Assembly: GCA_041164825.1 (NCBI GenBank)
Contig: JBEAOO010000253.1
Span: 1 to 5,239, forward strand
Source: JBEAOO01 sp041164825
GTDB lineage: Bacteria; Pseudomonadota; Gammaproteobacteria; Burkholderiales; Burkholderiaceae_C
DNA length: 5,239 nucleotides
Direction: 5' to 3'
In this document: positions 1 through 4,907 of the stretch, piece after piece
Numbering within the stretch: the first letter of the stretch is position 1
Layout: each line of letters starts with the position of its first letter
Position numbers and translations under genes: made by a program
Notes under the pieces: model-generated
Told to the model about the DNA's origin: nothing
The model's input: only the letters and a program-made list of their open reading frames with translations
Database searches by the model: none

Positions 1-241
1 GGTACTTCACCGTCAGGCTGCTCAGGCCCAGTTGGCGGCGCACATCGGCCGCCACACGCTCGGCCATCTCGGTGTGAAAGCCCACGTACTTGCCGTCACC
101 CAAGGTGTAGGCCAGCGCGCCGCTGCTCTCGCGCACACCCAGCGTGATGCTGCCGCTGTCTTTGATCTTCTTGAGCGTGTCTTCGGCTTGGGCGGTGCCG
201 AGCAGCGCCAGGGCGGACAGGGCAATGAGGGTCTTCTTCAT
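1..241 (-). CDS. gltI: Glutamate/aspartate ABC transporter periplasmic binding protein, GltI-like (N-terminal part only)
   Basis: This is the first 80 codons of a periplasmic solute-binding protein; the rest lies beyond the left edge. By family knowledge, GltI-type proteins bind glutamate or aspartate in the periplasm and deliver them to the GltJKL inner-membrane ABC importer. The start is a Sec signal peptide, MKKTLIALSALALLGTAQA, with a lysine-rich n-region, a hydrophobic core and an AQA cleavage site after residue 19. The mature part has the family opening: DTLKKIKDSG, then GVRESSGALAY and YVGFHTEMAERV, which line up with TLDKIAKNG, GHRESSVPFSY and VVGYSQDYSNAIV of E. coli GltI as I remember it. 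The RESS motif is typical of this subgroup. The ATG at 241 is supported by the signal peptide and a good ribosome binding site. A LysR regulator lies 225 nt upstream on the same strand. Substrate preference cannot be settled from this fragment; glutamate/aspartate is the likeliest. Confidence 0.85.
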   Translation of the reverse strand, partial: MKKTLIALSALALLGTAQAEDTLKKIKDSGSITLGVRESSGALAYTLGDGKYVGFHTEMAERVAADVRRQLGLSSLTVKY

Positions 242-246
242 GGATT

Positions 247-253
247 CTTCCTT
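247..253 (-). promoter_or_regulatory. Ribosome binding site of the GltI-like gene
   Basis: On the minus strand AAGGAAG lies 5 nt before the ATG at 241. It is a near-consensus Shine-Dalgarno sequence and fixes the start of the binding protein at the signal-peptide methionine. Confidence 0.75.
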
Positions 254-433
254 GGTGAAAAAAGCAAAGCAGAGACGAAGCCACGCGAGCCGCGCAGCGT
301 GGTTTTGATTTTAGGGAGCGGGTCTGCGCCGCGGCCTTCATCGGCGTCAAACCGAGGGTTTCCGATGGCGTGCATTTGGCGCAGACAGTCGCGTCCACGG
401 CGAGGGTGTCACACGGGGTGGTGCAATGTCTGT

Positions 434-455
434 GCCACGTCGCGAATCGCGTGGC
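434..455 (-). terminator. Possible hairpin terminator after the LysR gene (weak)
   Basis: GCCACG (434-439) and CGTGGC (450-455) form a perfect 6-bp stem with a 10-nt loop, starting 10 nt past the regulator's stop codon on the minus strand. No U-tract follows, so it is not a classical intrinsic terminator. It could be a Rho-associated or processing hairpin, or chance. Confidence 0.2.
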
Positions 456-465
456 GAAGCCAGGC

Positions 466-1416
466 TCAGACGCGAGCGGCGGCGGCAGCGGTGCGTGGTG
501 GGTGGGCGGCTTTGAGAAAGTCCCACAAGGCCTGCGCCGCAGGCTTGGTGTGGCGCGCCAACTCGGGACGCTCGCGGTACACGCGCACTTCCATCGAGAG
601 CTCGAACAAACCCGGCGCCGCCGCACGCACGAGGCGCCGGCCCTTGAGCTCTTTGCGCACCGAGCTCCCGGGCAAAAAGGCCAGGCCGTGGCCTTCCACC
701 GCCATGGCCTTCAAGCCCTCGGCCATGTCGGTTTCGTACAGCGGATCCAGCCGCAGTGGCTCGTCCGATTGTTTGAGCATCGCCTCCACCAGACGGCCGA
801 GGTAGGCGCCACTGCCGTAACCGAGGTAGGGAATGCGCTCACTGCCGCGGCCGGGCAGTGTGAACAGCGGCTCGCCATCGGGCCCGGCTTTGGCATACGC
901 CGCCAGCGTTTCGTGGCCCAGGATGAGCAGCTCATACCGCTCGGGGTTGAGCTGCAGTGGCTGGCTGGGGTGGTCGTAGGCCAGCAGCAGATCGCAGCTG
1001 CCCTCGGTCAACTGCATCATCGCGTCGTGCACATTGAGCGCGCTGAGCCGGCTCTTGAACAGGCCAAACTGCTCGCGCAGGTCCATCACCCAATGCGGAA
1101 AAAAACTGAAGGCCAGCGAGTGTGGCGCGGCGAACTCGATCTGGTCGAGGCCCGTGGCTTGGTGGCTGCGCATCAGGTTGCGCGCCACCTGCAGCGCGCT
1201 CAGGATGTCGAGCGCCTGCGAGTGCAGGGTTTGGCCCGCGGGCGTGAGCCGCGTGGGGTAGGACGAGCGGTCGACCAGGTCAATGCCGGCCCAGGCCTCC
1301 AGCGCCTGGATGCGGCGCGAGAACGCGGGCTGCGTGACGTGCCGCAACTGGGCCGAGCGCGAAAAGCTGCGCGTCTCGGCCAAGCTCACAAAGTCTTCCA
1401 ACCACTTGGTTTCCAT
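466..1416 (-). CDS. LysR-family transcriptional regulator, HypT (YjiE)-like
   Basis: A 316-residue LysR-type DNA-binding regulator of usual family length. Residues 1-60 form the winged helix-turn-helix: METKWLEDFVSLAETRSFSR, then SAQLRHVTQPAFSRRIQALE with the classic QPAFSRRI recognition helix, and a linker helix to about residue 88. Residues about 92-300 form the substrate-binding domain, ending in an alanine-rich tail. ETKWL.DF..L, QPAFSRRI.ALE, AA.HSL and YLGRL closely follow E. coli HypT, the hypochlorite-responsive LysR protein, as I recall its sequence. Of HypT's three sensor methionines (123, 206, 230) only the last has a counterpart, Met231; the others are Leu113 and Leu206. HypT Cys150 aligns with Leu143, though Cys141 is two residues away. 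Subfamily is therefore fairly clear, but the signal it senses is not. The gene starts 30 nt after the ABC exporter's stop, so the two are probably co-transcribed. Only a weak Shine-Dalgarno (CAGAG) precedes the ATG, consistent with translational coupling. Targets may include the exporter or the downstream importer gene. Confidence 0.9.
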   Translation of the reverse strand: METKWLEDFVSLAETRSFSRSAQLRHVTQPAFSRRIQALEAWAGIDLVDRSSYPTRLTPAGQTLHSQALDILSALQVARNLMRSHQATGLDQIEFAAPHSLAFSFFPHWVMDLREQFGLFKSRLSALNVHDAMMQLTEGSCDLLLAYDHPSQPLQLNPERYELLILGHETLAAYAKAGPDGEPLFTLPGRGSERIPYLGYGSGAYLGRLVEAMLKQSDEPLRLDPLYETDMAEGLKAMAVEGHGLAFLPGSSVRKELKGRRLVRAAAPGLFELSMEVRVYRERPELARHTKPAAQALWDFLKAAHPPRTAAAAARV

Positions 1417-1446
1417 GCGCGCTCTGGGTGTTGTTGTGAGGGGCGG

Positions 1447-3291
1447 TCAGTCGGCGTCGGCCTCGGCCTCGCGCTCGGCGCTGCTTTGCTGCAAGCGCCA
1501 CATCTCAGCATAACGCCCACCCAAGCCCAGCAATTCGGCATGCGTGCCGCGCTCCAGAATGCGCCCGCGCTCCATCACCAAAATCTGATGCGCATCGACC
1601 ACGGTGGACAAGCGGTGCGCAATCACCAGCGCGGTCTTGTTGCGCGCCACGCCTTGCAACTCGGCCTGAATGGCGCGCTCGTTGGCGGAGTCGAGCGCCG
1701 AGGTGGCCTCGTCAAAGATCAGAATCGGCGGATTTTTCAGCAGCGTGCGGGCAATCGCCACGCGCTGCTTTTCGCCACCACTGAGCTTGAGCCCGCGCTC
1801 GCCCACCATGGTGGCGTAACCCTTGGGCGTGGAGCTGATGAAGTCATGGATGTGGGCCGCGCGGGCCGCGCCTTCCACCTCGGCGCGGCTGGCGCCGGTG
1901 CGGCCGTAGGCGATGTTGTATTCCACCGTGTCGTTGAACAGCACGGTGTCTTGCGGCACGATGCCGAGCGCTGCGCGCAGGCTGTGTTGCGTGAGGCTGC
2001 GGATGTCTTGGCCGTCGATGCTGATGCCGCCGCCGTTGACGTCGTAGAAGCGGAACAACAGCCGCGCCAGCGTGCTTTTGCCTGAGCCCGAGGGCCCGAC
2101 CACCGCCACCGTTTTGCCCGCGGGAATCTCGAAGCTCACGTCGTGCAGGATCTGCCGGTCGGCGTCGTAGCCGAAGTTGATGTGCTCAAAACGCACCGCG
2201 CCGCCGTGGGCTTGCAGCGGCTGGGCATCGGGCGCGTCGGCGATCTCGCGGTTTTGACCGAGCAGCGTGAACATCTTTTCCATGTCGATCATGGACTGCT
2301 TGATCTCGCGGTAGATCACGCCCAAAAAGTTCAGCGGGATGTAGAGCTGGATCATCAGCGCGTTGACCAGCACCAGGTCGCCCAGCGTCATGGTGCCGGC
2401 CACCACGCCGGCTGTGGCGCGCCACAGCAGCAGCACCACGGCGCTGGAGATGATCAGGCTCTGGCCGAGGTTGAGCGCCGACAGCGACGTTTGCGACTTG
2501 ACCGAGGCTTGCTCCAGGCGCTGCAGGTTCTCGTCGTAGCGCGCTTGCTCGAAGCCCTCGTTGCCGAAGTACTTGACGGTCTCGAAGTTGATCAAGGCAT
2601 CGACGGCCTTGGTGTTGGCGCGCGAGTCTTGTTCGTTCATCGCACGGCGAAAGCCGGTGCGCCACTCGGTGACGGTGACGGTGTAGCCGATGTAGAGGAT
2701 GAGCGCGCCGAAGGTGATGACGGCGAACCAGCCGTCGAACTTGGCCGACAGCAGCACGATCACCATGCCAATCTCAACCAGCGTGGGCAGGATGTTGTAG
2801 ATGGTGTAGTTGAGCAGCGACTGGATGGAGCGCGAGCCGCGCTCGATGTCGCGCGAGACGCCACCGGTTTGGCGCTCCAAATGGAAGCGCAAGCTCAGGC
2901 TCAGCAGGTGCTTGAAGGCATCGAGCGAGACCTTGCGTGCAATGCGTGCGGCCACCGGGTAAAACAAGAACTCGCGCAACTCGGTGAACAGCGTGACCGC
3001 CAGGCGCAGCAGGCCGTACGACGCCAGCAACGCGGCCGGCACCACCAGCACGGCCACCGGGTCGCCGAGCTTGATGTCCATCGCGTCCACCAAGCGCTTG
3101 AGCACCAGCGGCACGCCCACGTTGGCCACCTTGGCGGCAATCAGGCTGCTGAGCGCCAGCAGCACGCGCCAGCGCCATTGCATCAAATACGGCAGCAGTT
3201 TTTTGAGCGTGCGCCAGCCGGGGTTGGCGGCCGCGGCGGCGCCCGGTGTGGCGACGGTGGCCGAGGGCGATGGCAGGGAATGAGGGCGCAT
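1447..3291 (-). CDS. Atm1/ABCB7-type ABC exporter half-transporter (permease fused to ATPase)
   Basis: A 614-residue half-transporter expected to work as a homodimer in the inner membrane. Six helices lie at about 40-62, 78-102, 162-182, 186-206, 275-295 and 301-325. The C-terminal ATPase is complete: A-loop Tyr375, Walker A GPSGSGKST (399-407), Q-loop Gln447, signature LSGGEKQR (503-510), Walker B ILIFDE (523-528), D-loop SALD (531-534) and His559. Membrane-domain motifs RQTGGVSRDIERG (139-151), VKYFGNE (239-245) and SQTSLSALNLGQ (266-277) are hallmarks of the Atm1 subfamily rather than MsbA or lipid A exporters. Residues recalled to contact glutathione in Novosphingobium Atm1 (R206, R210, N269, Q272, R323) all have counterparts at a constant offset of five: R211, R215, N274, Q277, R328. 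Export of glutathione disulfide, polysulfide or metal conjugates is therefore likely; Cupriavidus AtmA, linked to nickel/cobalt tolerance, is a relative. The first 22 residues are a low-complexity Ala/Pro/Ser extension and the ATG has no clear Shine-Dalgarno, so the start is less certain than the rest. An acidic tail (EREAEADAD) ends the protein. Confidence 0.95.
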   Translation of the reverse strand: MRPHSLPSPSATVATPGAAAAANPGWRTLKKLLPYLMQWRWRVLLALSSLIAAKVANVGVPLVLKRLVDAMDIKLGDPVAVLVVPAALLASYGLLRLAVTLFTELREFLFYPVAARIARKVSLDAFKHLLSLSLRFHLERQTGGVSRDIERGSRSIQSLLNYTIYNILPTLVEIGMVIVLLSAKFDGWFAVITFGALILYIGYTVTVTEWRTGFRRAMNEQDSRANTKAVDALINFETVKYFGNEGFEQARYDENLQRLEQASVKSQTSLSALNLGQSLIISSAVVLLLWRATAGVVAGTMTLGDLVLVNALMIQLYIPLNFLGVIYREIKQSMIDMEKMFTLLGQNREIADAPDAQPLQAHGGAVRFEHINFGYDADRQILHDVSFEIPAGKTVAVVGPSGSGKSTLARLLFRFYDVNGGGISIDGQDIRSLTQHSLRAALGIVPQDTVLFNDTVEYNIAYGRTGASRAEVEGAARAAHIHDFISSTPKGYATMVGERGLKLSGGEKQRVAIARTLLKNPPILIFDEATSALDSANERAIQAELQGVARNKTALVIAHRLSTVVDAHQILVMERGRILERGTHAELLGLGGRYAEMWRLQQSSAEREAEADAD

Positions 3292-3389
3292 GGGCGATGA
3301 CGGACGGGGGAAACGGTGAGAATCGGCGCTGATGCTTTGCTTTGTTCAGAGCCCCTTTTCAGAGCCCACATTTCAGCGAACCCGCCAAT
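3292..3389. promoter_or_regulatory. Divergent promoter region between the Atm1-type exporter and yciA
   Basis: This 98-nt non-coding spacer separates two divergent genes and must hold the promoter of at least the exporter, plus probably that of the yciA operon. It contains a 10-bp direct repeat TTCAGAGCCC at 3345-3354 and 3358-3367 (13-bp period) with a partial third copy (TTTCAG) at 3371-3376. It also holds TGCTTTGCTTTGTTCA (3333-3348), found with one mismatch upstream of the GltI-like gene. I could not pick a convincing -35/-10 pair on either strand, and neither start codon has a good Shine-Dalgarno sequence. Confidence 0.5.
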
Positions 3390-3815
3390 ATGCCCCAGAA
3401 CCTGATTGCCCGTGCAACCCCGACCGAACCCGCCGGCCTCGCCCCCGACATGCACCTGGTGCTGCGGGTGATGCCCATGCCCTCTGACGCCAACGGCAAT
3501 GGCGATATTTTTGGCGGCTGGATCATGGCGCAAGTCGATCTGGCCGGCGCGGTGCTGCCCATGCGCGTGTCGCAGGGACGCGTGACCACGGTGGCGGTGA
3601 AAGAGTTTTTGTTCAAGCAAGCCGTGTCGGTGGGCGACCTGCTCAGCTTCTATGCCCGCATCGACCGCATCGGCACCACCTCGATCACCGTGGCGGTGGA
3701 GGTCTGGGCCGAGCGCAATCCATCGGCCCCGGAGATGGTGAAGGTGACCGAAGCGCAGCTCACCTACGTGGCCATCGACCGCCAGGGCCAACCGCGCCCG
3801 GTGCCCAAGGACTGA
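3390..3815 (+). CDS. yciA: Acyl-CoA thioesterase, YciA family (hotdog fold)
   Basis: A 141-residue cytoplasmic single-hotdog thioesterase that hydrolyses acyl-CoA esters to free acid and CoA; E. coli YciA (132 residues) acts on a broad range of chain lengths. The sequence follows YciA end to end: LVLRVMPMPSDANGNGDIFG (23-42) with catalytic-position Asp39 in the GDIFGGW motif on the central helix, QGRVTTVAV (62-70), VGDLLSFYARIDRIGTTSI (81-99) with the GTTS CoA-site motif, EVWAER (104-109) and TEAQLTYVAID (120-130). I chose the ATG at 3390 because it gives the usual family length. The frame is open upstream to a TTG at 3342, which would add 16 residues unlike the family and crossing the direct repeats. 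No strong Shine-Dalgarno precedes either start. The gene heads a probable two-gene operon with the zinc-ribbon membrane protein 16 nt downstream. A crotonase-family gene converges from the right, so acyl-CoA chemistry is a local theme. Confidence 0.93.
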   Translation: MPQNLIARATPTEPAGLAPDMHLVLRVMPMPSDANGNGDIFGGWIMAQVDLAGAVLPMRVSQGRVTTVAVKEFLFKQAVSVGDLLSFYARIDRIGTTSITVAVEVWAERNPSAPEMVKVTEAQLTYVAIDRQGQPRPVPKD

Positions 3816-3817
3816 GC

Positions 3818-3823
3818 AAGGAG
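3818..3823 (+). promoter_or_regulatory. Ribosome binding site of the zinc-ribbon membrane protein gene
   Basis: AAGGAG lies 8 nt before the ATG at 3832 and only 2 nt after the yciA stop codon. It is a consensus Shine-Dalgarno sequence, fixes the start of the downstream gene, and suggests strong translation from the yciA message. Confidence 0.8.
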
Positions 3824-3831
3824 CCCCGCCC

Positions 3832-4890
3832 ATGTTCAAAAGTTTGCGTGTGCCCGAGCGCCTGTTTGCGCTGTTGATGTGGTTGGTGTCGCTGGCCTTT
3901 GCCGGCTTTTTGATCGGCCTGGGAGGACAGCTGATCGGCGACCTGCCCAAGCTCGAAGGCGACTTGCAGGTCGAGCAGTTTGTGCCCCCCGGCGCGCTGG
4001 AAGCACAACGCCAGCCGGTGCGGGACCTCAACACCCAGTTGGAGGCTTGGGCTCAACAACAAGAACAAGCGCAATTGGCCCTGACCTCGGCGCGCAGCGC
4101 GGTCACGTCCGCGCGCAGTGCTTACGCCAATTGGATCGCCGGGCGGCAAGTGACTGGCGACGCGGCGCAAGACCCCGAGGTGCTGCGCCGCACGCGCGAA
4201 CTCGACACCCTGCAAGCCAAGGTTCGGCAGGCGGAACAAGCCGTGGAGGCCTTGAACCAACGGCAACTCGACGCGCATCAAGCGGTGGATCAGCACCAGC
4301 GCCAGGAGCGCGAGCTGTTGAGCAGCGCCGAAGCGGCCTACCAAAAAGCACGCTTCACGCAGGAGCTGAAGGTGTTCGGCTACCGGCTGGCGCTCACGTT
4401 GCCGCTGCTGCTGATCGCCGGTGGGTTGGTGGCCAAAAAACGCCGCAGCGAGCACTGGCCGCTGATGCGAGGCTTCGTGCTGTTTGCGGCGTTTGCGTTC
4501 TTCTTTGAGCTCGTGCCTTACCTGCCCAGCTACGGCGGCTATGTGCGCTATGTGGTGGGCATCGTGGCCACGGGCATCGCGGGGCATTACGTGGTGCGCG
4601 CCATGCGCAATTACCTGGCCAAGCGCGCGGCCATTGAGCAGCAAACCGAGGCGCAGCGCCGCCAGACCCTGGGCACCGACGAGGCGCTCAAGAAAATGAG
4701 CGCCAACGTCTGCCCGGGTTGCGAGCGCGCCATCCTCACCACCGGCGAGGTCAAGCCCGACTTCTGCGTGCACTGCGGCCTGAAGCTGTTTGACCGCTGT
4801 GGCAGCTGCCAGACGCGCAAGAACGTGTTCTTCCGCTACTGCCCCAGTTGTGGCACCGGGGCCAGCGCTGAGGCCTCAGCAGCGGGCTGA
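3832..4890 (+). CDS. Membrane protein with coiled-coil domain and C-terminal double zinc ribbon (function unknown)
   Basis: I do not recognise a characterised homologue of this 352-residue protein. Domains in order: a basic N-terminus (K3, R6, R10); helix 1 at about 11-33; a Gln/Ala/Glu-rich, mostly helical region at about 55-175 that looks like a coiled coil and includes a doubled heptad (TSARSAV/TSARSAY, 85-98); helices 2-4 at about 183-200, 212-230 and 237-256; a basic segment (RAMRNYLAKR); then a cytoplasmic tail with eight cysteines in four CxxC pairs (294/297, 312/315, 323/326, 337/340). The spacing and phrases FCVHCGLKLF and YCPSCG match the double-zinc-ribbon pattern, which should bind two zinc ions. 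The positive-inside rule (N-terminal basics, KKRR at 202-205, basics after 256) puts the coiled coil in the periplasm and the zinc ribbons in the cytoplasm, which suggests, as inference only, signal relay or scaffolding across the membrane. It follows yciA by 16 nt with a strong ribosome binding site, so co-expression is likely. Existence of the gene is near certain; its role is open. Confidence 0.9.
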   Translation: MFKSLRVPERLFALLMWLVSLAFAGFLIGLGGQLIGDLPKLEGDLQVEQFVPPGALEAQRQPVRDLNTQLEAWAQQQEQAQLALTSARSAVTSARSAYANWIAGRQVTGDAAQDPEVLRRTRELDTLQAKVRQAEQAVEALNQRQLDAHQAVDQHQRQERELLSSAEAAYQKARFTQELKVFGYRLALTLPLLLIAGGLVAKKRRSEHWPLMRGFVLFAAFAFFFELVPYLPSYGGYVRYVVGIVATGIAGHYVVRAMRNYLAKRAAIEQQTEAQRRQTLGTDEALKKMSANVCPGCERAILTTGEVKPDFCVHCGLKLFDRCGSCQTRKNVFFRYCPSCGTGASAEASAAG

Positions 4891-4894
4891 GGCC
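4872..4894. terminator. Hairpin between convergent genes, possible bidirectional terminator
   Basis: GGCCTCAGC (4872-4880) and GCTGAGGCC (4886-4894) form a perfect 9-bp GC-rich stem with a 5-nt loop (AGCGG). It overlaps the TGA (4888-4890) of the zinc-ribbon gene and begins 13 nt past the stop of the convergent crotonase gene. Neither side has a T-run, so termination would not be classically intrinsic. Position between two convergent stops supports a role in ending or stabilising both transcripts. Confidence 0.45.
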
Positions 4895-4907
4895 CCTCCC
4901 CGCGCGA

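Larger units (their letters stand above)
242..465 (-). promoter_or_regulatory. Upstream/leader region of the GltI-like gene with nested inverted repeats
   Basis: This non-coding gap lies between the regulator's stop codon and the binding-protein start. It holds a nested dyad: outer arms 322-330 and 378-386 (GTCTGCGCC/GGCGCAGAC, perfect), middle arms 339-344 and 362-367 (CATCGG/CCGATG, perfect) and an inner hairpin 349-353/357-361 (AAACC/GGTTT, 3-nt loop). The best minus-strand -10-like hexamer is TAAAAT (308-313), without a properly spaced -35, as often seen at activator-dependent promoters. If that is the -10, the dyad centre falls roughly 50 bp upstream of transcription start, where LysR-type or other activators commonly bind. 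If transcription starts further upstream, the dyad would fold in the leader RNA. I infer a separate promoter for the importer operon here; which regulator acts on it is unknown. Confidence 0.4.

Noticed and set aside
345..350. TTGACG on the minus strand as a -35 box for the GltI-like gene
   Set aside because: The TAAAAT at 308-313 is 31 nt downstream, too far for a sigma-70 pair, and no AT-rich hexamer lies at the right spacing. It falls inside the nested dyad instead.
96..626. 176-codon open frame on the minus strand covering the gap before the GltI-like gene
   Set aside because: It overlaps the LysR and GltI-like genes in another frame, and its C-terminal residues are an out-of-frame reading of the signal peptide region.
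370..2085. 571-codon open frame on the plus strand
   Set aside because: It lies antisense to the LysR and ABC exporter genes, which have full family motifs. GC-rich third positions commonly leave the opposite strand open; its product is a low-complexity Ala/Arg/Gln/His mix with no recognisable domain.
1447..3291. Identification of the ABC half-transporter as MsbA or a lipid A flippase
   Set aside because: The YFGNE, SQTSLSALNLGQ and RQTGGVSRDIERG motifs and the glutathione-site residues fit the Atm1/ABCB7 group, not MsbA.
2143..3300. 385-codon open frame on the plus strand
   Set aside because: Antisense shadow of the ABC exporter. The product is rich in Gln, His, Val and Asp repeats typical of reverse-complemented membrane-protein codons, with no family motif.
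3183..4034. 283-codon open frame on the minus strand across yciA and the divergent promoter
   Set aside because: It runs antisense to the clear yciA gene and through the exporter's N-terminus in a different frame; composition is non-protein-like.
3760..4773. 337-codon open frame on the minus strand
   Set aside because: Antisense to the zinc-ribbon membrane protein gene, which has a consensus ribosome binding site, coherent topology and four CxxC pairs. The antisense product has no recognisable domain.
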